Assembly (NCBI GenBank): GCA_037043455.1 | Contig: JAWPHD010004493.1 | Coordinates: forward strand, 122,460-186,459 | Length of the DNA stretch: 64,000 bases | Origin: Cyrtodaria siliqua | Taxonomy: Eukaryota; Mollusca; Bivalvia; Adapedonta; Hiatellidae | Direction: 5' to 3' | In this document: one piece after another, positions 1 to 11,345 of the stretch | Position numbering within the stretch: position 1 is the stretch's first letter | Layout: each line of letters starts with the position of its first letter | Program-made: the position numbers and the translations under genes | Notes under the pieces: generated by a model | Database searches by the model: none | The model's input: only the letters and a program-made list of their open reading frames with translations | Told to the model about the DNA's origin: nothing

Positions 1-949
1 CGCTTGAGTTGGCTTTTACCTGGAAGTTTGGTCACATGACTTAATTGTGTTCAGCATATTTTGTGTGTCCAGTTCTCTTTTGTGCAAGGTCATAAATCGT
101 TATTTAGAGTTTCAGTATTTTAAACTTAGGTTACTGCAAAGAAGACATGGAAGTTTGTTAATCTCATATTTGCAATTGTTTCCTTTTTAATGTTCTTATG
201 AAGAAGGATAAAAATATTCTTATGAGTTGATGTAACTTTAATGTTTACAGGTTGACTTTTTTGGTAAATCTAAGACATGTTATTGTACTCAAGATGGCAG
301 TATTAGTTACTACACATCTAATACTATTGTTAAATACTCACTATCCTTTCAAATCTTTGCACAACATATAACAATGTCATTAACTTACAGAGTTGACTAA
401 CTACACAGAAGTGGATGGTGAAGACAGTGGTATGAGACAATGAGAGATACACTTAATTCCATAAATTGGTTAGTCAATGTATAAAGCTGTGTTGTGTAAG
501 GTGTTACACCAATGTATATGTAATCATGTTTTATCATTATTAGCTATAATAGGCCACTAGACACATAAATACTTTATATATATTCATTATGAGTCGATAC
601 ATGCATTCTTTATTATAAATACATGAATTTGAGATCATGTGTGTATATGTAATTGTGAGCTAATGATTTCAAGATCACTTAGTATGCCTTATTATGCATT
701 TCAGAGTGAGTCGTATCTACCATACGAGTCGTACGGGTTGTATCGTGTCTACGATAATTAATACAGATGTGTATATATAAATGAACCATGGATTTAGTTT
801 ATTTCCAACTCCAGTAGTATCCACATACATACACACAGTACCGTAGAGAACCCCACGTTATATAACTTTCTCTGGGTAAAACCCGTGGAGTAACATAAAC
901 ATATGGAGTTAATGGTGCGTTTTCATTGACCGTCATTATATAAAGTCGA
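1..949. other. AT-rich non-coding sequence, no gene recognised
   Basis: I see no convincing reading frame, RNA gene or repeat here. The few open frames are short, with no domain-like composition. Confidence 0.5.
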
Positions 950-1138
950 ACAATGTAGCATTCAATGACTACAGTCAACCAAAAACACGCATGGAAACAA
1001 ACAAAATTTACAAGGATCAATAAAAAGCAACGTATATGACACCACAACATAACACAGTTGACAATAGGGCTACTACCTTGGACAGTTGACAATAGGACTA
1101 CTACTTTGGAACGTGCCAAAAAAGACAACTCGGGTTTT
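950..1138 (-). repeat. Decayed 3' tail fragment of a PLE-A retroelement
   Basis: Reads as the reverse complement of the PLE-A tail seen complete at 52627-53110: a 'GCATTCAATGACTACAGTCA' block, then 'TTGACAATAGGGCTACTACC'. The second block is present twice in tandem (about 1050-1110). Much more diverged than the other copies, so probably old. Confidence 0.6.
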
Positions 1139-1890
1139 ATCGTATCGTATATTCAAAAACAACCTAATTATATTTTAGTGAAAGTTTAACTGTGTAGTAT
1201 TTTTTATTATTTGATGAGAATATTAACTTTTCAAACACGTACACAATTAATTAGAAAGCTTACCTGGAACTTTCGACCTATTGTCTTGGGGCGCTTGTTT
1301 TAGCCAAAGGTTTTCGGCGATTATTTCAATAATATACGATCAATCAATAAAGGCTAAACATCGATCCGTAATGGACAATTCACAAGAGCAAGCTTACCCT
1401 TGCTGTATATGTACACAGCAATCAAGTTTTGAAATCCCCCATTCAGTTTGACCTCCCAATTCTATAAACAAAACATCTTCGTGAAGTTGCATCTAGACGC
1501 TTGCATCTATTTAGGCAGTCTATGGTAGATTGACTTCTGCAGTAATCTAAAGGTGAAGTCTTGCGTTGTTTCATGTGGTACTTAAATTAAAATAATTTAC
1601 TATAATCTTTAGCAGCTTAAAAATATAATATAACAATAAATATAAAGTGGAATGTGTTTTAAATTGATTTTTTTTATAATATCCGAAAGAACAGGTGCGT
1701 AGCTAAATGCAATTGTTGAATTTACATATAAGATACTTGGTGTGTCATTTATTTTAAGACCATTATGTTTTAGATTAATCGTTTTACAAACCAAAAAGAC
1801 AAAGAATTGCTGTAGGAGGAGGGAAAACAAATAAAATTAAACATTTGGAAAAACTTTTTTTTTATTTCTTTGGAAAGGAAAAGAGAAATA

Positions 1891-1985
1891 AATTTTAGCG
1901 GTGTAATTAAAACGAATTATCAAAATGTAATGGCCTACATGGAAATATTTATCTCCATATGTTTTTTAATTACACCGCTAAAATT
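1891..1985. mobile_element. 95-bp hairpin MITE-like element
   Basis: Perfect 20-bp inverted ends: 1891-1910 is the exact reverse complement of 1966-1985 (TTAATTACACCGCTAAAATT). The spacer is 55 bases. Size and structure fit a miniature inverted-repeat element, but no target duplication is obvious. Confidence 0.5.
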
Positions 1986-2952
1986 CTAAGAAAAGAAAAT
2001 ATATGTAGGATTGGGATGTTCTATCACACGGAGCATAACTCACAACTAAAATCCACCAGAGAGTGAGCCTAAAAAAAATATACAAGTTGTACGGCGGCAG
2101 GTACACGGTTCTTACTAATCTCATATCCTGATTCGCCCCTCAGACAGAACCCAGTATACTACCAACATTGGGGACTACCCTGAAAATGTCGCTCCTAAGG
2201 TGGGAATTGAACCACAAAATCTAATCAACCAGGGTGCACCCGTTTCTGCACTACTCCCGGTGGAAAAATAAGTGGTTGATGCATAAACTATGCAATAAAT
2301 TGGAAGGGGGAGAGTACAATGAGATTGGGGTGTGGTGGAGAGTTTTGTTATGTACTATTTCGTATGTAGGCTTTTTGTAAAAACGTTTAGCAAAAAATAA
2401 TATTCTTGAAATCCGTCTTAGGCCTACAACTTAAAGTCGGCCAGCTAAGCCCCTGCTCAGTGATACATTTTGGGAGATATTTCCAAACATATATTTTGAC
2501 GCTGAAATGTTAGTGAAATAGCCTGAATATGTTTTAATGGAAAACTAAATAGGAAGACGTTCCTTTATACCCCCTTCAAACCTCATTTTATTGCATGTAT
2601 GGACTTGAATCTTCTTTACCATCCCCATCCCCACCCCACTCATTTTTGTTGTTGTTGATTTTGTTTTTTGCAGACAGTGTGTACACAGTTGCATACCCCT
2701 GCAATTCTTTTAATATATAATGGGGATGCTGACGAGTTTATATTTCTTGGGTACATCGCTACTTGAGCAACGTTTTGTTTTATACGTTTGTTGTATATTC
2801 CCTGAGGCTGGTGCTTGGGTGGTGACAGTGTGCGAGGTGTGGGGCATAACTCGATGATTAGACAGAATCAAACTTCTGATAGGCGGGAATGGGTATTCAA
2901 AATAATATTCGTACTCACCACTCCTACCCCTGCTCTAAGAAAGTTTTTTAAA

Positions 2953-2995
2953 CACACACACACACACACTCGCGCGCACAAACACACACGCACAC
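2953..2995. repeat. (CA)n microsatellite, interrupted
   Basis: Runs of CACACA broken by TCGCGCG and AAACAC. Confidence 0.8.
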
Positions 2996-3592
2996 AAACT
3001 GGAAAAACGTTTCTTCAGATCTTGCCACCTGGAGAAAAAAAAACAGAACAAAAATCTTAGATCTCAAGGAAATCCATTTCTTAACTCCTCCCCATAAAAC
3101 AATTCCTCCCAACTCCCCATAATGGATTAAAATCAAAGAAACTGAAAAAAGCGTTCACCTCCAGAAAATGTACAGAATATGCCCGTTTTTTTCGTTACCA
3201 CCCATCCCCCTCTCCCAAAACACACCTTTACCCCTTCCGCACATATTGCTGCTAATTTGTTTGGACATGTCGAGAATAAACTTGCCTTGAAAAAACAGTT
3301 AAATCCACCCTAGTGCAAAAACGACGTGACTTCATGATGCGCCATATTGTAAAATAAGGAAAAATAAATACATGCGTATTTTAGAAATACAGACAATTCC
3401 AAGTCATTTTGAAGTTGGTGACATGAATTTTCCATTACCTCCAAAAAAGACTAACATACTGAGGTACCGCTTTCATCGATTGATCGTATATTAATGAAAT
3501 AATTGCCGAAAAACCTTTGGCTGAAACACGCCTCCAATTCTTCAGCAGACTGATGTTAACTCGAGTGTTCGTTAACACTGCTCGAGGGATCA

Positions 3593-5100
3593 GTGAGCGA
3601 TGTTGATTTCAATTTTAACATCGTTAACTATCCACACCTGCATGGAGATGTACCTCGTGCTACCTTATACGGGGTGTATATCTCCCAGCTCATTCGATTT
3701 GCTAGAGCGTGTAATGATGTTATAGACTTCAATGATCGAAATCCAGTTATTACAAGTCAACTTATTCAGCAGGGTTTTCGTTATCACAAACTACGTAGAT
3801 CTTTCTCTCAATTCTACCGCCGCAACGAGGGTCTGCTGCAAAAGTACAACACCAACCTTAAGACACTTCTGCGACTAGGCATATCACAACCCTCATTTTA
3901 TGGAGATGTGGTCTAAAGTAGAATACCGCTTAAGTCGGTGCTAGGGGGCGTGAGAAGTGTTGCTTCTTTCATTACTTCTCATGAACAATAAAACCGAGTC
4001 TGCTGCTTTATTCTCTGTATTGTGTGTGTTGCTCTCGAACGATCACCTTTATCGATTTATTAAAGGGATCTGACGGGTTTCCTGACCGCTGTACAAATGT
4101 AATCAGGAAGTTCGTCAGAAAAGGATATAATCCTTTGGTTTTACAGCGCGCTGCATGTTTAGTGATCGACCCCTCTACAGTTAGTCATTACGTTTCACTT
4201 TTCATTTGTCAAACCCTAGATTGGTTTTCTCTTTAGCTGCAAGTACTATGGTTGTCTAGTAAGATTCTGGATACATCATGAGATGTTTTATTATTTTGTA
4301 TGTGTTTCTTTAGTTATTTTTTCAGGATGTGGACTTTATTGTTAGAGAATTCCTTTTGATGGGATGTAGTTTTTTTTACACTGTCTTGTCTATTTGGGCC
4401 CTGAGGACAGGATTATAGCGTGGATTGTGCGCATATAAAATCGATTCAAGCTAACCAGTGGGCCTTATTGCCTACTGACCGTTCCAAGTCGGTAACCCTT
4501 CACCACCCTTTCTGTTGTTTTTTGTCTCTTTCATTGTATTTTCAAGTCCTTGTTTGCAGTACAGTGCGGACCTACGATGCCTTTGCGCTCGGACGCTGTG
4601 GTTTCTATAGGACCCTATATCTCATTTTTGTCCCAGAGAATTTATCTGAAATTCTGTTTACAGCATAATGTGTACACATTAGAAGAAAACCGATTAGAAC
4701 GAAAGTAAACTACTTAGGTTGATGTTCTCCTATGTTTTGGTATATAAATTTATTAGGGTTATTATGGTAATTTGGGTGATTATATTCCTTGCGGGGATAT
4801 CTGTATTTACACTGTCCCGTTTAATGGGAGTAAGAGTAAGGTTTTGGTGCACCCTAGAACCTGTTTTAAACTTACCGTTCCAAGGTTGCCCTATTGTCAA
4901 CCATTTTGTGTTTGTGTTTGCGATGAGTTATTTTGCCTTTTATTCATCTTTAAAGTTGTTCTTTGTTTCTATGTGTGTTTGTGGCTGACTGTCGTCATCG
5001 AAAGCTATCTTTCCGGTTCAATTTTTGGATCTACTATTAGATACGTTGATTGTGCAACGACTGGACGGGCGGTTGACTCTATCAAAACATGTTGCTAAAT
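3593..5100 (+). mobile_element. PLE-B retroelement copy: reverse transcriptase C-terminal part plus 3' tail
   Basis: The frame 3593-3916 encodes the region after the catalytic box of a Penelope-like reverse transcriptase (FNFNIVNYPHLHGDVPRA, GVYISQLIRFARACNDV, LLRLGISQPSFYGDVV). It resumes at 4066-4236 with KGSDGFPDRCTNVIRKFVRK and ACLVIDPSTVSHY after a repeat of about 150 bases (3914-4066). The tail follows, with blocks shared with the copies at 9737 and 54706, including a 'GTGCGGACCTACGATGCC' segment near 4567 that matters for the minisatellite at 40170. Domains upstream of the catalytic box are absent, so this is a 5'-truncated, interrupted pseudogene copy. Confidence 0.7.
3914..4066 (+). 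repeat. Dispersed ~150-bp double-hairpin repeat inside the PLE-B copy
   Basis: Starts 'AAAGTAGAATACCGCTTAAG', then GCGTGAGA-GTGTTG, a spacer, CTCATGAAC and CCGAGTCTGCTG. Related copies lie at 14826-14960, 15058-15215 and their duplicates near 18638-19027. It splits the reverse-transcriptase frame seen uninterrupted at 10060-10090, where it replaces about 15 bases. Family not recognised. Confidence 0.55.
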
Positions 5101-5394
5101 CCTTTAATGCGGGGACCGTTTGATGTATGTCCTTTACTCCGTTTTATCGTGCCCTGAACGATTTTCCCCTTGATGCTCTAACTTCGGACAAGTCATCGCG
5201 TGATTGTTCTTAAATAGTTTCTGTATGGGCTCTATTAATATATTACTTTATGACAATATTATTTATCATCTTCTCAATGTAATGCAACCGCCTCATTGTA
5301 ACGACGATGACTATAGTATGATGTTTATGCTGCATAAATAACTGATTTTAAATTTAGCTGGAACTGCAATAGGAGGACTCCTCATGAAAGACAA

Positions 5395-5600
5395 TAACGA
5401 AGAATTGAATGTTGTTTAACGGCTCATCAACAGAGTATAGGTTATTTAGAGCCGCCCAGAGAGAGGGGAAGGATACATAGGAATCCGGAACCTGCCCTAC
5501 TCTTATTATCGAATAGATTCCTATGGTTCTTTAACGTGATCGGAGGATAGACCGATACACAGGACCGCCGGTTTACGTCCCCATCTGACGGACGGGTAAT
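5395..5600 (-). repeat. Reverse-oriented 3' end of a LINE-like family (TTTAACGGC type)
   Basis: Contains 'GAATGTTGTTTAACGGCTCA' and a GAGCCGCCCAGAGAGAGGGG block. Further copies are at 6440-6510 and 51140-51230. The layout resembles the minus-strand tail of the I-type LINE in this window (GGTGTTTTACGGCACGTCGA), so it is probably the 3' end of a related non-LTR element. Confidence 0.5.
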
Positions 5601-5689
5601 AAGAAAAATCAACAAATTAAGCCAGATGACATATTTTCGCCAATAATAAAATATCTAGTTATTTAAATAATTTAAGAATACATACACAT

Positions 5690-6340
5690 AAAGAAAGATA
5701 AAAATATCGGACAGGGAAAGTAGCATTCAAGAAGAACAGTCAACCACAAAACATAGAAACAAACACGCAAACAGACAAACAAGAAGGCAAAAGTAATAAT
5801 AAATTCAAACGCAATCATAAACAGAAAAAGGGTTGACAATAGGGCTACCGCCTTGGAACGGTCAGTGGCAAAATAGGCAACTGGGGGTTTAAACCGGTTC
5901 TAGGGTGCACCAAAACTTACACTTACACTACTGTCATCCCATTAAAACTAAGGGCACGACAAGAAAGATCATAGACAAACATCAAACGCGACCGTCCCAA
6001 TGGGCTTTAGGTAGGCGTCATCATAGGGTCCACAGCCTGTCCGGTCATCGTACAATTAAAGAGGAAAGCATAGTGGCGGACTGTAAACGGGTCCACCACC
6101 AAGCATGCAGTACGTTGCAAAATGATAGGGTCATAACCTCTTTTGATAAACTTTTTAACAAGTTTAACAAAGATAGTATGAAAGTGATCATGACCAAGAA
6201 CCTTACGAAGTCTATAAATCACATCACCATAGAAGTCAGGTTGTGATAGTCCTTGTCGCAGTAGAGTCCTTAAATTACTTTTATATTTGGAAAAAAGAAC
6301 AGGGTTACGATAATAAAATTTTGCAAAGGTTTTACGAAGT
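5690..6340 (-). mobile_element. PLE-A retroelement fragment: reverse transcriptase C-terminus and tail
   Basis: On the minus strand the frame 6007-6222 encodes YDPIILQRTACLVVDPFTV and ends MMTPT-stop, matching the C-terminus of the longest copy (51721-52626). The conserved tail runs down to 5690 and ends AAAAATATCGGACAGGG on the plus strand. The tail is shortened compared with 52627-53110. Upstream domains are missing. Confidence 0.75.
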
Positions 6341-6439
6341 TTTTCGTGTTTAAAAAAAACCTGTGGTTTTGTTTTTGTTATTCATAAAAAAATGGGTCGG
6401 AGGGTCTAATAACTGAAAAAACAAACAAAAAAACTCTGG

Positions 6440-6510
6440 CCTAAGTTGGTTCAACAACATATTATATGTCATTTAGAGCCGCCCTTGAAAGAGGGGAAGG
6501 GCACTTAGGA
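6440..6510 (-). repeat. Short copy of the TTTAGAGCCGCCC repeat
   Basis: Shares GTCATTTAGAGCCGCCC and GAGGGGAAGG with 5440-5480 and 51180-51230. Confidence 0.45.
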
Positions 6511-6569
6511 AAATTAAAAAGATACATATTTTGTTTACCGTAACCAGATTTCGTTTCAACTTAAATAGA

Positions 6570-7965
6570 TAACAAGAAAGATAAAAATATCGGACAGGGA
6601 AAGCAGCATTCAGGGACGACAGTCAACCATAAAACACAAAAACAAACACACAAACAGACCAAAGAGAAGGCAAAAGTAATAAAAAATGCAAACGATATCA
6701 CAAACACAAAAGCGTTGACAATAGGGCTACCGCCCTGGAACGGTCAGTGGCAACAAAGGCCACTGGGTGTTTAAACCGGCACCAAACCTCACATTTACCC
6801 TACTGTCATCCCATTAAAACAGGAAAATGTAAATAAAGAAATCCCCGCCATGATCTAATCTCTAACGAACAAGGCAGGATCAATAGGCAATATAAGTAAA
6901 ACACAAATATGCTCGTGTTAATATAATACAAAAAACAAAATAGCCTAGAAAGCCACAATGAAGGTACTCAATGACTTGGCATAAGCCAGAGCAACAAGAC
7001 AATAAACCATTAAGGGCACGACAGGAAAGAGCATAGACAAACATCAAACGCAACCGTCCCAATTGACTTTAGGTAGGCGTCATCATAGGGTCCACAGCCT
7101 GTCCGGTCATCGTACAATTAAAGAGGAAAGCATAGTGGCGAACTGTAAAAGTGTCCACCACCAAGCATGCAGTACGTTGCAAAATGATAGAGTCATAACC
7201 TCTTTTGATAAACTTTTAACAAGTTTAACAAAGATAGTATGAAAGTGATCATGACCAAGATCATACGAAGTTTATAAATCACATCACCATAGAAGTCAGG
7301 TTGTGATAGTCCTTGTCGCAGAAGAGTCCTTAAATTACTTTTATATTTGGAAGAAGATCAGAGTTATGATAATACAATTTTGCAAAGGTTTTACGAAGTT
7401 GATGGTAACGGTAACCCTGATTGAGTAGCTTTTTAGTTATACAAAGATTACGAATATTAAAGTCCTCAACTCGAGTACAAGCTCTTGAAAAACAAATGAG
7501 TTGAGACACATACACCTCATAAGAAGTTGCTCGGGAACATCCCCATCCAAGTGGGGGTTAATTAACAATGTCAAAATGAAAATCATCTCTCTTGTCATAG
7601 ATTTATTATTTCACCATTTTCAATCGAGAGATCAAAATCAAGAAAAGAAGCGTTATTATCAGATATATTAGCTTTGTTAAGCTGAAGATCTTTAGTATAA
7701 ATATTATTAACCATATTTGGAAAGAAAGGGTTGTCAATGTTCAATATGTCATCCAGATTAAAGGCTCCAATAACATCTGCCTGGATATCTGGTGAAAGGC
7801 TCAACATGAAATCTCTTTCATAGCAAAATAAAAACAAATCTGCGACAAGTGGTGCACAGTTCGTACCCATAGGGATACCAACAATTTGTCTATAAACGGT
7901 GGATCAATACCTGACGAAAATATTATTTAATAGGACGATGAGTGCTTCACAAACTTCATAGCAAA
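6570..7965 (-). mobile_element. PLE-A retroelement copy: RT from motif B to C-terminus, plus tail
   Basis: From 7965 downwards on the minus strand there is an RT start region (NNIFVRY), then MGTNCAPLVADLFLFCYERD (7595-7870; motif B in the GIPMGTNCAPL class), the catalytic LDDI box, a gap in frame, a second frame 7330-7515 (VSQLICFSRACTRVEDFN), the C-terminus near 7080-7260 and the tail down to 6573. The catalytic box has an in-frame deletion relative to the copy at 51721: the YLDD tyrosine and about four residues before it are missing. The copy is inactive. It abuts the next copy at 7965 head to tail. Confidence 0.75.
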
Positions 7966-9412
7966 GAAATACAAAAAGATCGGACAGGGAAAGTAGCATT
8001 CAAGGAGGACAGTCAACCACAAAACACAGAACAAACACGCAAACAGACAAACAAGAAGGCAAAGGCAATATTAAATGCAAAAGACAACACAAACACAAAA
8101 GGGTTGACAACAGGGCTACCACCTTGGAACGGTCAGTGGCAAAGTAGGCCACTGGGGGTTTAAAACCGGTTCTAGGGTGCACCAACCCTCACACTTACCC
8201 TACTGTCATCCCATTAAAACAGGACAGTGTAAATAAAGAAATCCCCGCCATGATCTAATCTCTAACAAACAAGGCAGCATCAATAGGCAATATAAGTAAA
8301 ACACAAATATGCTCGTGTAAATATGATACAAAAAAACAATAGCATAGAAAGCCACAATGAAGGTACTCAATGACTTGGCAGAAGCCAGAGCAGTAAGAGA
8401 ATAAATCATTAAGGGCACGACAAGAAAGATCATGGACAAACATCAAACGCCACCGTCCCAATGGGCTTTAGGTAGGCGTCATCATAGGATCCATAGCCTG
8501 TCCGGTCATCGTACAATTAAAGAGGAAAGCATAGTGGCGAACTGTAAAAGGGTCCACCACCAAGCATGCAGTACGTTGCAAAATGATAGGGTCATAACCT
8601 CTTTTGATAAACTTGTTAACAAGTTTAACAAAGATAGTATGAAAGTGATCATGCAAGTCCACATAGTATAATTGTCTAAACTACCGTTAGTAAAAAACGT
8701 TTTAATATTATTACATGCCAAAAATGTAGTATTTTCTCTAGCGAATTTGTTTTTAATATGAGAAATTAGCTTGTCTTTAATAATGTGATGTGGTAAGGTT
8801 GTATATAGTGTAGAGAAGTCATAAGTGCTTATTGATTAAACTTGACCTTTATTGAAAATTTAATCAAGAACGTCTCCTGAATTGTTTATAGACCAAAATA
8901 AATTAATCCCAGAGTTTTCATAAGTTTTATCACAATATAGTTTAACGTGATCTTTAACGGCAGTAAGACAAGAAGTTAAACGTTTGGAGATGTTTGTTGT
9001 GGTGCAGGCCCTAGAATTCGAAATAAAGCGAGCCTTATACGGATATTTATGTAATTTAAGAATCCAGTACATAGTAGGCAGTTTATTTTGTTGATCGTTT
9101 ACACCAGCCTTGAAAGTAGTGCACCGAGTGATATGTGCTGAAACGACATCATCCTCAGTAGAATTAGCTGGAGTATACGATTTGGTGCTGCCGAATTCCA
9201 GAGATAAAACATTGACGTAATGTAGGCGTCAAATAATAATTACATTATCAGCTGCTTTATCTGCAGGAACTAAAACAAATTTATTATGAAATTCCTGAAT
9301 TCCCGATTTTAAATTACGAAAGGAAAACCTAGGTCACAGGAATTAAAGAGGGGTTAGCATTATAAAGTTAATACGTGTATCTATAATTTTAAGAATTGAC
9401 TTTTTCCAAGTA
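7966..9412 (-). mobile_element. PLE-A retroelement copy with the upstream RT domains
   Basis: This copy preserves parts missing elsewhere. Near 9240-9300 the minus strand reads VPADKAADN. At 8860-9072 it encodes LKLHKYPYKARFISNSRACT and the FWSINNSGDVLD segment, and near 8790-8840 the motif A block TYDFSTLYTTLPHH. An internal deletion near 8655 then joins this to the RT C-terminus (8468-8650) and the tail ending at 7966. It shows that the order N-extension, thumb-proximal block, motif A, C-terminus, tail belongs to one family. Stops and frameshifts make it a pseudogene. Confidence 0.75.
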
Positions 9413-9450
9413 GAAAGAAATATAAAAAGATCGGACAGGGAAAGTTTGGT
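9413..9450 (-). mobile_element. 3' terminus of a further PLE-A copy (head-to-tail junction)
   Basis: AAGAAATATAAAAAGATCGG followed by ACAGGGAAAG is the PLE-A 3' end on the minus strand. It lies directly upstream of the copy at 7966-9412, then switches to unrelated sequence. This is the junction expected in a tandem of truncated Penelope-like elements. Confidence 0.55.
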
Positions 9451-9736
9451 CCGCATGTTCTCTACGACACCCTTGTATACTAAAATCTTCAATGGAGTGG
9501 GCGATCTGGGCACGACAGTCCCAGTTAATACGAAATCGCATTAACCATACTCACACATCCTGCTCAGCCACTTCTTGTCATCCGACATTTTATTTAGTTT
9601 GTTAACTCTGAAATATATTTCGATTTCTATTGTGTGCATATTTGTTTTTATTCGTTTATATTTATTGCATGCATGTTTATAAGGGATGATAACTAATTAA
9701 ACATTTACATATAGAGATAATTTTTGTGATTTATCT

Positions 9737-10357
9737 ATGATAAGAGAGATGATTTTAATTTTAACATCGTTAACTATCCACACCCCTAATGGAGATGTAC
9801 CTCGTGCTACCTCATATGGGGTGTATATCTCCAAGCTCATTCGATTTGCTAGAGCGTGTAATGATGTTATAGACTTCAATGATCGAAATCAAGTTATTTC
9901 AAGTAAACTTCTTCAGCAGGGTTTTCGTTATCACAAACTACGTAGATCTTTCTCTAAATTATACCGCCGCAACGAGGGCCTGCTGGAAAAGTACAACACC
10001 AACCTTAAAACACTTCTGCGACTAGGCATATCACAACCCTCATTTTATGGAGATGTGGTCTATAAACTTCGTAAGTTAAAGGGGTCTGACGGATTTCCTG
10101 ACCGCTTTACAAATTTAATCAGGAAGTTCGTCAGAAAAGGATATAACCCTTTGGTTTTACAGCGCACTGCATGTTTAGTGATTGACCCCTCTACAGTCAG
10201 TCATTACGCTTCACTTTTCACTTGTGCGATGACTGGACTACCTCTTGCTATGATTGTACCTACTGAAACCCCAACTAAGGGAGGTTGGTGCATGAGCTTT
10301 CGTCCCTCGGGTTTTCTGGTCGTACCCTAGATTGGTTTTCTCTTTAGCTGCAACACA
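9737..10357 (+). mobile_element. PLE-B retroelement copy, RT C-terminal 190 codons
   Basis: The frame 9737-10330 stays open across GDVPRATSYGVYISKLIRFA, NLKTLLRLGISQPSFYGDVV, YKLRKLKGSDGFPDRFTNLI and LVIDPSTVSHYASLFTC. It is the clean counterpart of the interrupted copy at 3593. The first 15 codons are out of frame relative to the family (the true frame reads DDFNFNIVNYP), so there is one frameshift near 9783. The catalytic domains upstream are absent. It is cut at about 10357 by the start of a LINE 3' fragment. Confidence 0.7.
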
Positions 10358-10587
10358 TATGTTCGTAACTCTTGGCAAGCCGCTTGGGATTTGTCACTTA
10401 ACAATACACTCCATTTATTTAAACCGTTACTCGGTGATTGGCGTTCTTCTACTAGACCCATCCGTCGAGAGGAAGTTGTCCTAGCCCGGTGCAGGATAGG
10501 GCATACACGTTATACTCATTCATATTTATTACAAGCTGAGCAATTACCAGAATGTATACCCTGCTTTGCACCGTTAACGGTTAAGTA

Positions 10588-10691
10588 ATAGATAGAGTCT
10601 GGTCTCAGCGAGTTGGCTTATTTAAACACCGAGATGGGCATAGCCCATCGAGGTGTTTAAATATCCAACGAGCTGAGACAGACTCTATCTT
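10588..10691. repeat. ~100-bp imperfect palindrome
   Basis: The arms AGATAGAGTCT...GATGGGC (10589-10640) and GCCCATC...AGACTCTATCT (10642-10690) fold back on each other with a few indels, sharing TATTTAAACACC and GTCTCAG. The structure would form a long cruciform or hairpin. It lies inside the LINE 3' end. Confidence 0.65.
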
Positions 10692-10694
10692 TTT

Positions 10695-10857
10695 TGTAGC
10701 ATGGTGTACCTAGTACGCTGTGATGTCATAGTGACCGTACTCTAAATTTCAATATCCGGTAGTTGTAGTACGGTGTAGCCACGCCCCTTTAGTTAACCTA
10801 ATTTAAACGATTTAATGCTCTGCATTCACCAAAGGATATGTCACCGACCATGCTACA
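10695..10857. mobile_element. 163-bp element with 11-bp inverted ends
   Basis: TGTAGCATGGT (10695-10705) is the exact reverse complement of ACCATGCTACA (10847-10857). It follows the palindrome directly. Probably part of one composite insertion of 270 bases into the LINE. Confidence 0.45.
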
Positions 10858-11254
10858 AACACATCTTATTGGAATGTGTAGACGTTGATCCTATGCGTCA
10901 AAGGTAATACAATGTTAATACTATGACTGAGTTATTTGATACCATATATTTTAGTCTTGTTTTAGATTTCCTGAAGGAAATCAGACTATATAAAGCATTA
11001 TAATGTATTCTTATATATATTTACATCTTTATATACCCGTTTTCGGGCATTTGTTGATTTACATATATAGTTTATATTACTACCATATCATACCTTATTT
11101 ATAAATAGTTTTATCTTTATATATTTACATTAATTTTTGATTAATCCTTCATTTCTTCATCTTTCATCAGTTTTTGCGCACAATAGGACCTATTTATGTG
11201 TCGACGTGCCGTAAAACACCATTCATTCATTCATTCAAGAAAAAAACTCAAAAA

Positions 11255-11345
11255 AAAAAAAAGTTGTCTTCTCGGAGATTTGAACACGTGACTTCCAGTT
11301 TTATAAGGCCAAAGTTATGTCCACTATACCACGGTGCCTTACTAA
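11255..11345 (-). other. tRNA-like sequence (pseudogene or tRNA-derived SINE piece)
   Basis: On the minus strand GGCACCGTGGTATAGTGGAC looks like an acceptor and D-arm with a good A-box (TGGTATAGTGG), followed by a B-box-like GTTCAAATC. The T-stem does not pair and the anticodon loop is oversized (about 15 bases), so it is not a working tRNA. It lies next to an A-rich tract at 11236-11264. Confidence 0.35.

Larger units (their letters stand above)
1286..3537. mobile_element. 2.25-kb segment with ~60-bp terminal inverted repeats, no transposase
   Basis: The left end (1286-1346) and the reverse complement of the right end (3478-3537) align over about 60 bases at roughly 85-90% identity, sharing 'AGCCAAAGGTTTT' and 'AATATACGATCAATC'. 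The interior has no transposase-like frame and holds a small hairpin element (1891-1985) and a CA microsatellite. I infer a non-autonomous DNA transposon or a pair of inverted copies of one short repeat. I found no clear target-site duplication. Confidence 0.4.
10358..11235 (+). mobile_element. I-type LINE 3' fragment, interrupted
   Basis: The frame 10391-10588 encodes the end of the LINE polyprotein (LLGDWRSSTRPIRREEVVLA, IGHTRYTHSYLLQ, ECIPCFAPLTVK). The sequence resumes at 10859 with ACACATCTTATTGGAATGTG and continues through the standard 3' UTR to GTCGACGTGCCGTAAAACAC and an (ATTC)n tail at 11215-11236. The gap 10588-10858 is filled by a hairpin and a TIR element. Confidence 0.8.

Noticed and set aside
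2190..2280. tRNA-derived SINE on the minus strand
   Set aside because: A B-box match (GGTTCAATTCC) is present, but the A-box is weak and no cloverleaf or tail is visible.
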